Assembly (NCBI GenBank): GCA_002450335.1
Contig: DJZB01000021.1
Coordinates: 1 to 12,616 of the forward strand
Direction of reading: 5' to 3'
Length of the DNA stretch: 12,616 nucleotides
DNA from: Rhodobiaceae bacterium UBA6963
GTDB lineage: Bacteria; Pseudomonadota; Alphaproteobacteria; RS24
Part shown: positions 6,391 to 12,616 of the stretch, one piece after another
Position numbering within the stretch: position 1 is the first letter of the stretch
Layout: every line of letters starts with the position of its first letter
Made by a program: the position numbers and the translations under genes
Notes under the pieces: model-generated
The model's database searches: none
What the model was told of the DNA's origin: nothing
The model's input: only the letters and a program-made list of their open reading frames with translations

Positions 6391-7701
6391 ATGTCAAAGC
6401 TTCGTTTTAGCTCACTTATTCTGATATTTTCTTTCATAGCATCTCCTATCATGCCCGAAGCAATTCGGTTAATTGATACGGCGACTGCGCAGGAAGATAA
6501 AAAAAAGAAAAAGCCGAAAACTCGCCGTTCACAGGTGTTGAGTAAAGGGGCCTTTAATCAGATAACAACAGCGCAAGAAGCTCTAGCTGAAAGCAATCAT
6601 GAAACGGCAATGAATATTCTGCTGAACATGATGAAAAGTGACCGTTATAACCCTTATGAAAAAGGCGTGGCACAGCAAACATATGCTTATGTCTGGGCTG
6701 ATAAAGGTGATTATAGCCGTGCACTGATTGAATTTGAACGTGCTCTTAATCTAGGTGTTTTGCCTGAACAGGTTCAACTCGATTTGACATATAATTTGGC
6801 TCAACTCAGCATTGCTGAGGATAAGCCAAAGCAAGCCCTTCGTTATTTAAATCGTTGGTTTTCCCAAGTTGAAGATCCAAGCGCCTCCGCTTACGGCCTG
6901 AAAGCTCAAATTTATCTTATTATGGATAATCTGAAGCAGGCTGAAAAAAACGTAAGTAAAGCAATCAGCATGTCTGACTCACCCAAAGAATCTTGGTATC
7001 GGATACTGCTTTCCGTATACTTGCAACAGGAACGCTACAAAGAGGCTCTGCCCCTCTTGGAAGTCGTTGTAGACCGCTTCCCGGGCAAAAAAGCTTTCTG
7101 GCAACAGTTATCAGCTGTCTATCAAGAGCTTGGCATGGAGAAAAAAGCATTTGCCGCCCAACAGGCAATGCATAACCAAGATATGCTTAAAACAAGTAAA
7201 GAGCTTGTGCGTATCGCTCAATTATATCTTTACAATGACTATCCATTTAAAGCGGCCAAAATTCTGGATAAAGGTCTCAAGGATGGTTCTATTAAAAAAA
7301 CATCCAAAAATTGGGAGTTGCTTGCAACATCATGGATGCATTCGCGTGAATGGAAAAAATCTCGTTCACCATTGCTGAAAGCTGCATCAAAATCTGAAAG
7401 CGGTAAGCTTTATGCACAATTGGGGCAGGCCTATATTCAGGATGAAGATTGGAAAAATGCAGAGAAATATCTCATAAAAGCTGTCGACAAGGGCAAGCTT
7501 GAGAAGAGAGAAAGCAACACCTATCTTGTTCTTGGTATCACGCAAGCTCGCCTTGGTAAGTTTGAAAAAGCCATTAAAACATTCCGTAGAGCCGGTGACT
7601 TTGATGACACTGCAAAAGATGCTTTTAAATGGATAAGATCTCTTGAAAGACAGCTTGCCGAAAAAGCGCGCGCAGAAAAAGAGAAGCAAAAAACCGGTTA
7701 A
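6391..7701 (+). CDS. Periplasmic TPR-repeat protein of the TonB2 operon
   Basis: Last gene of the operon, 2 nt after the tonB stop, with TAAGGA at 6379-6384. It has 436 residues. A hydrophobic N-terminus (6-20) and an ATA-Q site near residue 33 suggest export to the periplasm; a lysine-rich patch (36-46) follows. The rest is helical with roughly nine or ten tetratricopeptide repeats, clearest at 94-121 (WADKGDYSRALIEFERAL), 133-157, 167-195, 201-228, 273-296, 338-366 and 376-403 (ARLGKFEKAIKTFRRAG). It ends in a charged, lysine-rich tail. TPR proteins are protein-binding scaffolds, and one sits at the same place in Vibrio TonB2 loci. I infer that it organises TonB, TtpC or DUF3450 in the periplasm. 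No enzymatic motif was seen. Confidence 0.88.
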   Translation: MSKLRFSSLILIFSFIASPIMPEAIRLIDTATAQEDKKKKKPKTRRSQVLSKGAFNQITTAQEALAESNHETAMNILLNMMKSDRYNPYEKGVAQQTYAYVWADKGDYSRALIEFERALNLGVLPEQVQLDLTYNLAQLSIAEDKPKQALRYLNRWFSQVEDPSASAYGLKAQIYLIMDNLKQAEKNVSKAISMSDSPKESWYRILLSVYLQQERYKEALPLLEVVVDRFPGKKAFWQQLSAVYQELGMEKKAFAAQQAMHNQDMLKTSKELVRIAQLYLYNDYPFKAAKILDKGLKDGSIKKTSKNWELLATSWMHSREWKKSRSPLLKAASKSESGKLYAQLGQAYIQDEDWKNAEKYLIKAVDKGKLEKRESNTYLVLGITQARLGKFEKAIKTFRRAGDFDDTAKDAFKWIRSLERQLAEKARAEKEKQKTG

Positions 7702-7705
7702 TGCT

Positions 7706-7735
7706 TTGATTGCCATTAATTGCTATTGATTGCCG
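7706..7735. repeat. Three tandem copies of a 10-bp unit
   Basis: The consensus unit TTRATTGCYR is repeated head to tail at 7706-7715, 7716-7725 and 7726-7735. The outer copies differ only at the last base and the middle one at two or three positions. The block lies just after the TPR gene stop and is bracketed by AACCGG (7692-7697) and CCGGTT (7733-7738), which could form a 6-bp stem around it. A one-turn spacing would put all copies on the same DNA face, as in multi-site regulator binding. It could also be slippage. Confidence 0.6.
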
Positions 7736-7759
7736 GTTCTTTGGTATTACTTATATTAT
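7730..7759 (+). promoter_or_regulatory. Candidate promoter for the acyl-CoA dehydrogenase gene
   Basis: TTGCCG at 7730-7735 (4 of 6 to the -35 consensus) and TATTAT at 7754-7759 (5 of 6 to the -10) are separated by 18 nt. The -35 lies in the last copy of the 10-bp repeat, so a factor bound to the repeat would sit at or directly upstream of polymerase. The predicted start near 7766 gives a leader of about 40 nt that contains the hairpin at 7771-7787. Confidence 0.4.
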
Positions 7760-7770
7760 GAGTGTTTAAC

Positions 7771-7787
7771 AGGGTTCATTGAGCCCT
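7771..7787 (+). terminator. Hairpin between the TonB operon and the acyl-CoA dehydrogenase gene
   Basis: AGGGTTC-ATT-GAGCCCT forms a 7-bp stem (one G-U) with a 3-nt loop. The following bases, ATATTTGCTTT, are only moderately T-rich. It may be a weak terminator of the TonB operon, or a leader hairpin 20 nt before the start codon at 7807 if transcription begins at the candidate promoter just upstream. Confidence 0.4.
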
Positions 7788-7806
7788 ATATTTGCTTTGA
7801 GGTATC

Positions 7807-9555
7807 ATGTCTTATTCAGCACCTGTCGACAGAATTAGTTTTAGCCTTAAGCATGAGGCAGGTTTTGACCGTCTTTATGACGCAATACCAGAACTCGATG
7901 CTGATTTAATTTCCTCCATACTCGAAGAGGCTGGAAAATTTACGACAGAGGTTATTGCTCCCACCAACAGAATTGGTGATGAAGAGAAAGCTCATCTAGA
8001 AGCGCAAGGTGTCGTCGTGCCGGATGCGTTTAAAGATGCTTATAAACAACTCGTTGACAATGGGTGGCCGACCCTTTCAGCTTCAGAAAAATATGGTGGG
8101 CAGGGGCTGCCTATTTCTTTGGCAAATGCAGTATTTGAAATGCTAAATTCCAACATAGCATTCACACTTTGCCAGATGCTCACCTCAGGTGCGGTAGAAG
8201 CACTTGAAGCCCATGCTTCTGAGGCTCAAAAAGATAAATACCTTCATCAGATAATATCCGGAAATTGGTCTGCGACCATGAATTTGACAGAACCTCAAGC
8301 TGGGTCAGATGTTGGTGCTGTGAAAACTAAGGCTGAACCCCAGCCTGACGGTACTTATAAAATCTATGGCACCAAAATTTACATCACCTATGGCGACCAT
8401 GATATGACCGAGAACATCATTCATCTTGTTCTTGCGCGTACACCGGGAGCACCTGAGGGCACGAAAGGTATTTCATTGTTTATTGTGCCAAAGTTTTTTG
8501 TCAATGATGACGGATCTCTGGGTGATAGAAATGACGTCAAGTGCATAGGTCTTGAGGATAAGCTTGGTATTCATGCTAGCCCAACCTGTGTGATGTCATT
8601 TGGTGAAAATGATGGCGCCACGGGTTGGCTCATCGGTGCCGAGAATACCGGCATGGCGGCTATGTTTACCATGATGAATAATGCGCGCTTGAATGTCGGC
8701 ATTCAGGGTGTTGGTTTGGCTGAGCAAGCTACGCAACTCGCCATGTCTTATGCTGCTGACAGAGTTCAGGGGCGCGCACCGGACGCTGAAAGAGGTGATA
8801 ATACGCCTGTTCCAATCTCAACCCACCCAGATGTTCGTAATATGCTCATGACCATGAGAGCATTAACTGATGCTGCTCGAGCCATATGCTATGAAAACGG
8901 AGTGTTTCATGATCTTGCCCACTTTGGTGGTGATGAAAGAGCCAAAGCATTTAATGAGCTTTTGACGCCTATTTCCAAAGCATTCAGTACAGACATCGCC
9001 AATGAGGTTTCAAGCTTAGGCGTGCAAATACATGGTGGGATGGGGTTTGTTGAAGAAACAGGTATTGCACAATTTGCCAGAGACGCAAAAATCCTTCCTA
9101 TTTATGAAGGCACGAACGGTATTCAGGCAATAGACTTGATTAACCGAAAACTTCCACTTGCTAATGGAGCAATCCTGTCTGAGTACCTTACTCAAATTGA
9201 AGAAACCATTACCCATTGTGCTTCAGAAGAAACACTTAAAGAGTTATCTGCCGCTCTTGAAAATGGTCTGGCCGATTTACGCGCAGCAACAGATTTTATG
9301 ATGACACACCCTGATAAGTTAGACCGCCTATATGGCGCTACTGATTATCTAACACTCTTTGGTCTGGTTGCCGGCGGGCATTATCTTGCCAGAGGCGCAC
9401 TCGGCACAATGAAAACCAATGAAATGACCCATAAGGTCAAAACGGCTACGTTTTTCATGGATCGACTTCTACCTCGCACCAAAGGCCACTTGGCTTCTAT
9501 TCTGTCAGCAAAAGAACATCTTGATAATGAAGAGATTTTCCATATCGTTGGCTAG
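7807..9555 (+). CDS. Acyl-CoA dehydrogenase, DmdC-like long subfamily
   Basis: FAD enzyme that introduces a 2,3 double bond into an acyl-CoA. Its 582 residues are typical of the ~580-600-residue bacterial group that includes DmdC (3-methylmercaptopropionyl-CoA dehydrogenase). The order is: N-terminal helical domain (about 35-150); middle domain with the flavin motif MNLTEPQAGSDVG (158-170) and KIYITYGDHDM; C-terminal helical domain with QIHGGMGFVEE (407-417); and the catalytic base Glu434 in IYEGTNGIQAIDL, close to Glu435 reported for DmdC. The extra C-terminal domain has the usual KVKTATFFMDRLLP near 540-553. GAGG at 7799-7802 supports the start. No dmdB, dmdD or other beta-oxidation gene is adjacent, so the substrate could be DMSP-derived or an ordinary fatty acyl-CoA. 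Confidence 0.93.
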   Translation: MSYSAPVDRISFSLKHEAGFDRLYDAIPELDADLISSILEEAGKFTTEVIAPTNRIGDEEKAHLEAQGVVVPDAFKDAYKQLVDNGWPTLSASEKYGGQGLPISLANAVFEMLNSNIAFTLCQMLTSGAVEALEAHASEAQKDKYLHQIISGNWSATMNLTEPQAGSDVGAVKTKAEPQPDGTYKIYGTKIYITYGDHDMTENIIHLVLARTPGAPEGTKGISLFIVPKFFVNDDGSLGDRNDVKCIGLEDKLGIHASPTCVMSFGENDGATGWLIGAENTGMAAMFTMMNNARLNVGIQGVGLAEQATQLAMSYAADRVQGRAPDAERGDNTPVPISTHPDVRNMLMTMRALTDAARAICYENGVFHDLAHFGGDERAKAFNELLTPISKAFSTDIANEVSSLGVQIHGGMGFVEETGIAQFARDAKILPIYEGTNGIQAIDLINRKLPLANGAILSEYLTQIEETITHCASEETLKELSAALENGLADLRAATDFMMTHPDKLDRLYGATDYLTLFGLVAGGHYLARGALGTMKTNEMTHKVKTATFFMDRLLPRTKGHLASILSAKEHLDNEEIFHIVG

Positions 9556-9595
9556 TCTGTCGCGCAGGCATATCAAACTACTGAAATAATTTGAA

Positions 9596-9610
9596 AAACT
9601 CTTTGAGTTT
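9596..9610 (+). terminator. Weak AT-rich hairpin after the acyl-CoA dehydrogenase gene
   Basis: AAACTC-TTT-GAGTTT is a perfect 6-bp inverted repeat with a 3-nt loop, 40 bp after the stop, followed by ATTTATCTC. It is AT-rich and lacks a strong T-run, so termination would be inefficient. The rest of the gap to glmU (9611-9665) is AT-rich; I see no convincing promoter there, though one is expected. Confidence 0.35.
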
Positions 9611-9665
9611 ATTTATCTCATCATTCATTCTATTTAAGTTATTGGGACTCATATAGAAGTGAAGC

Positions 9666-11021
9666 ATGACTGAAAGTCTTAATTTCTCAGCAATTATTCT
9701 CGCCGCAGGTAAAGGCACAAGAATGAAGTCGGATATACCCAAGGTGCTTCATAAAGTTGCCGGCCTTGAGATGATATTCCATGTCATCAACGCCGCTCAA
9801 TCTGCCGGCGTTTCACATACCACCATCGTAACATCACCCATTCAGGTAGATTTAAGAGACAATATTCTCGCCAAAGCCAGCGATTATAATCTGACCATGG
9901 CTGTTCAAGAACAGCAACTCGGCACGGGCGATGCAGTGAAGGCAGCATTGCCTCTTGCCGGTAATCCGGACAAAGTGCTCATCCTTTTTGGTGACACACC
10001 ATTAATGCGTCCTGATGTGCTTCAACAAATGGTTGGGGATAGCTCAGACATAACTTTGCTGGGTTTTATGACTGACACGCCTGACGGCTATGGACGCATT
10101 ATTTGTGAAGACGGCAAGCCGATTGCTATTATCGAGCATAAAGACGCCGATGAGGAAACTCGGCATATTAAACTATGTAATGGAGGGGCTTTAGCTGTGA
10201 ATGCGACGCTTTTGCCTGATCTCCTTAACGGCCTAGAAAATAATAATGCTCAATCAGAATATTACCTGCCAGATATAGTCAGACTGGCGCATGCACAAAA
10301 TATCAGCATTGGTCTTGTTGTTTGCCAACAAGAAGATACGTTGGGTGTTGACACAAAAACTGGCTTGGCTAAAGCTGAAGCTCTTATGCAAAATAGATTG
10401 CGCCAAAAACATCTTGATAATGGTGTTTCCATGACTGCGCCTGAAACTGTTTATTTCTCCTATGATACTCAGATAGGACCAGACAGTTCTATAGAGCCAC
10501 ATTGTATCTTTGGTGTTGATGTTAAAATTGCTTCTGAAGTCACAATTAAAGGCTTCAGTCATTTAGAGGGTGTGTTGGCTGAAACCGGGGTTCAGATTGG
10601 CCCTTATGCCCGCCTTCGCCAAGGCACGCGTTTAGGGGCAGGGGCTAAAATTGGCAATTTTGTTGAAACCAAAAAAGCTCAAATTATGGAAGATGCTAAA
10701 GTTAATCATCTTTCTTATATTGGGGATGCATATATTGGTGAAGGCGCCAATATCGGAGCCGGTACAATTACATGTAATTATGATGGGTACGATAAACATC
10801 TCACTGAAATTGGAGCAGGGGCATTTATTGGTTCTAACTCCTCTTTAATTGCGCCTGTTAAGATCGGTGATGGTGCTTATATCGGGTCTTCTTCCAGTAT
10901 TTCAGGTGAGATAGAAGCGGAGAGTCTTGCACTCACACGTGCTCCCCTTAAGGAAATTGAAGGGTGGTCTGTCAAATTCCGTATGAAAAAAACCAAGACT
11001 GATGAAGCAAAGGACAAGTAG
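9666..11021 (+). CDS. glmU: Bifunctional UDP-GlcNAc pyrophosphorylase / GlcN-1-P acetyltransferase
   Basis: Cytosolic enzyme for the last two steps to UDP-N-acetylglucosamine, the precursor of peptidoglycan and lipopolysaccharide. It has 451 residues, within the family range. The N-terminal uridyltransferase domain (about 1-235) has the nucleotide motif LAAGKGTRM (12-20) with Lys26 after it, QLGTGDAV (84-91), and the magnesium aspartate Asp110 in LFGDTPLM. The C-terminal left-handed beta-helix of hexapeptide repeats (about 265-420) has the acetyltransferase base His348 in KVNHLSYIGDA, the counterpart of E. coli His363, and NIGAGTITCNYDG (362-374). The ribosome-binding site is weak (GAAG shortly before the ATG), but the start fits the family N-terminus. 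It is followed 2 nt later by glmS, which makes the upstream metabolite. Confidence 0.97.
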   Translation: MTESLNFSAIILAAGKGTRMKSDIPKVLHKVAGLEMIFHVINAAQSAGVSHTTIVTSPIQVDLRDNILAKASDYNLTMAVQEQQLGTGDAVKAALPLAGNPDKVLILFGDTPLMRPDVLQQMVGDSSDITLLGFMTDTPDGYGRIICEDGKPIAIIEHKDADEETRHIKLCNGGALAVNATLLPDLLNGLENNNAQSEYYLPDIVRLAHAQNISIGLVVCQQEDTLGVDTKTGLAKAEALMQNRLRQKHLDNGVSMTAPETVYFSYDTQIGPDSSIEPHCIFGVDVKIASEVTIKGFSHLEGVLAETGVQIGPYARLRQGTRLGAGAKIGNFVETKKAQIMEDAKVNHLSYIGDAYIGEGANIGAGTITCNYDGYDKHLTEIGAGAFIGSNSSLIAPVKIGDGAYIGSSSSISGEIEAESLALTRAPLKEIEGWSVKFRMKKTKTDEAKDK

Positions 11022-11023
11022 TT

Positions 11024-12616
11024 ATGTGTGGAATTATTGGTGTCATTGGTCAAACAGACGTTAGCTCCGTTATCTATGATGCACTGAAGCGTCTGGAATA
11101 TCGCGGCTATGATAGTGCCGGTATAGCAACCATTAACGACAATAAAATTGACCGCTGCAGAAGTCAGGGAAAACTTGTCAATCTTGAGGCAGAACTAAAG
11201 CGGACGCCGCTTAAGGGTAATATAGGGATTGGACATACGCGCTGGGCAACTCATGGTGCGCCGACACAGCAAAATGCTCATCCGCATAAAGCTGACAGTG
11301 TCATGGTTGTTCATAACGGCATTATTGAAAATTATCTTGAGTTGAAAAACACCCTAAAATCAGAGGGGTATGTTTTTTCTACTGAAACGGATACCGAAGT
11401 TATTGCTCATTTGTTTTCCTATCATTTGGCGCAAGCAGATAATATTAAAATTGCTGCTCGTAAAACCTTTGCCATGCTTGAGGGGGCCTATGCAGTTGCC
11501 TTGTTGATTGAAAACGAAGACAGGATGATGATTGCCGCGCGGAAAGGTAGTCCTCTTGTTATCGGTCATGGTGACAATGAAATGTTTGTTGGTTCTGATG
11601 CCTTTTCACTCGCGCCGATGACAAACCGGATAACATATTTAGAGGATGGTGACTGGGCTATTCTAACAGATAACAGTCTCTCTATTTTTGATGCTGAAGG
11701 AAAGTCAGTTGAACGTCCAATTCAAGTCAAAGATGCCTCGGCTTCCATTGTTGATAAAGGCCGTCACAGACATTTTATGGCTAAGGAAATATTTGAACAG
11801 CCGGAAGTTATCTCACATACATTTGCGCATTATGTTAACGCCAATGAGTCTACAGTTAAAATACCTGAAATTGATTTTGATACCTCCAATATTAACCGCA
11901 TTGTTCTGATAGCTTGCGGCTCTGCTTATTATGCCGCAATGACCGGGCGTTATTGGATTGAGTCACTGGCAGGAATATCTACTGATATAGATATTGCTTC
12001 TGAATTTCGGTATCGCGATGTTCCGCTTGATGAGAATACCCTTGCAGTATTTGTCTCTCAGTCCGGGGAAACGGCAGATACGCTTGCTGCTTTAAAAGCC
12101 TGTAAGGCTAGGAATGTTAAAACACTTGCAATCGTCAATGCGCCAGACAGTTCCATGCAACGTGAAGCCGATATCACTCTGCCTACTTTTGCCGGCCCGG
12201 AAATCGGCGTGGCTTCTACAAAAGCTTTTATATGCCAACTTGCCGTTCTATTTTGCTTTGCTCTCGCCCTTGGAAAGTCACGCATAGGATCTGAGCGCGA
12301 GAATGAACTTGTAAAAGAACTTTTAACGTTACCAAGACTTATGGGTGAAGCGCTTAAGTTGGAAGCAAATCTTGAACAAATTGCAGCAAGACTTTCCAAA
12401 AAAGAGAATGCAATTTTTATCGGTCGCGGGCTGATGAACCCTTTGGCACTTGAAGGGGCTCTTAAACTGAAAGAAATATCCTACATCCATGCCGAAGGCT
12501 TTGCCGCGGGCGAATTAAAGCACGGCTCCATCGCGCTAATTGAAGATGATATGCCAGTCATCACTATTGCGCCGAAGGATGCGATGTACCCCAAAACTAT
12601 TTCAAATATGCAGGAA
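11024..12616 (+). CDS. glmS: Glucosamine-6-phosphate synthase (glutamine:fructose-6-P aminotransferase), 3'-truncated by window end
   Basis: Makes glucosamine-6-phosphate from fructose-6-phosphate and glutamine, the first committed step of amino-sugar synthesis. The frame is open from ATG 11024 to the window edge: 531 codons of roughly 605-610. The initiator is followed by Cys2, the N-terminal nucleophile of the glutaminase domain (MCGIIGVIG). Further glutaminase motifs are LEYRGYDSAGIA, HTRWATHGAP and VHNGIIENY. The two SIS sugar domains show RHFMAKEIFEQP, IACGSAYYAA, SQSGETADTL, GPEIGVASTKAF and, in the second, IGRGLMNPLALEGALKLKEI. The catalytic region AEGFAAGELKHGS is present. The final ~75 residues are missing only because the window ends. 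AAAGGA at 11009-11014, inside glmU, is the ribosome-binding site. No leader is present for a glmS ribozyme, so control must act through the glmU transcript or elsewhere. Confidence 0.97.
   Translation, partial: MCGIIGVIGQTDVSSVIYDALKRLEYRGYDSAGIATINDNKIDRCRSQGKLVNLEAELKRTPLKGNIGIGHTRWATHGAPTQQNAHPHKADSVMVVHNGIIENYLELKNTLKSEGYVFSTETDTEVIAHLFSYHLAQADNIKIAARKTFAMLEGAYAVALLIENEDRMMIAARKGSPLVIGHGDNEMFVGSDAFSLAPMTNRITYLEDGDWAILTDNSLSIFDAEGKSVERPIQVKDASASIVDKGRHRHFMAKEIFEQPEVISHTFAHYVNANESTVKIPEIDFDTSNINRIVLIACGSAYYAAMTGRYWIESLAGISTDIDIASEFRYRDVPLDENTLAVFVSQSGETADTLAALKACKARNVKTLAIVNAPDSSMQREADITLPTFAGPEIGVASTKAFICQLAVLFCFALALGKSRIGSERENELVKELLTLPRLMGEALKLEANLEQIAARLSKKENAIFIGRGLMNPLALEGALKLKEISYIHAEGFAAGELKHGSIALIEDDMPVITIAPKDAMYPKTISNMQE

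Noticed and set aside
12058..12399. Minus-strand open frame of 113 codons opposite glmS.
   Set aside because: It is opposite conserved SIS-domain motifs of GlmS and is best explained as a shadow frame.

Overview
This window is a gene-dense chromosomal segment with every gene on the + strand. It most likely comes from an alphaproteobacterium, possibly marine, of moderate GC (mid-40s by eye, not counted). The reasons are: queA-tgt followed by a tRNA gene rather than the yajC-secDF order usual in gammaproteobacteria; a Tgt that aligns residue for residue with the Zymomonas-type enzyme; a ~580-residue DmdC-like acyl-CoA dehydrogenase; and adjacent glmU-glmS. The class assignment is an inference, and no rRNA or ribosomal protein is present to test it.

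Layout. Positions 1-1203 hold the tail of queA and complete tgt, two steps of queuosine tRNA modification. A tRNA-Lys(UUU) gene follows at 1297-1372. Positions 1441-2460 encode a membrane-anchored formylglycine-generating enzyme (FGE) with both catalytic cysteines. Positions 2612-7701 are a compact six-gene operon: a DUF3450 periplasmic coiled-coil protein, a TtpC-type large TolQ/ExbB-like protein, ExbB, ExbD, a short TonB, and a periplasmic TPR protein. The order matches, from memory, the Vibrio TonB2 locus. Positions 7807-9555 encode the acyl-CoA dehydrogenase. Positions 9666-12616 hold glmU and the first 531 codons of glmS, which supply UDP-GlcNAc for envelope synthesis.

How the genes work together. 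The six-gene operon should form one energised envelope machine. ExbB/ExbD and the extra TolQ-like subunit TtpC use the proton motive force, TonB carries the force to outer-membrane receptors, and the DUF3450 and TPR proteins are periplasmic accessories of unknown role. Gene gaps within it are 2-14 nt and each gene has its own Shine-Dalgarno sequence. GlmS and GlmU are sequential in amino-sugar supply. FGE and the acyl-CoA dehydrogenase appear to be independent units.

The best leads are a Tgt lacking three of its four structural zinc ligands, an FGE predicted to sit on the periplasmic side of the membrane, and the complete TonB2/TtpC/DUF3450/TPR machine. No mobile element, CRISPR array or credible minus-strand gene was seen. 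No gap between genes exceeds about 150 bases.
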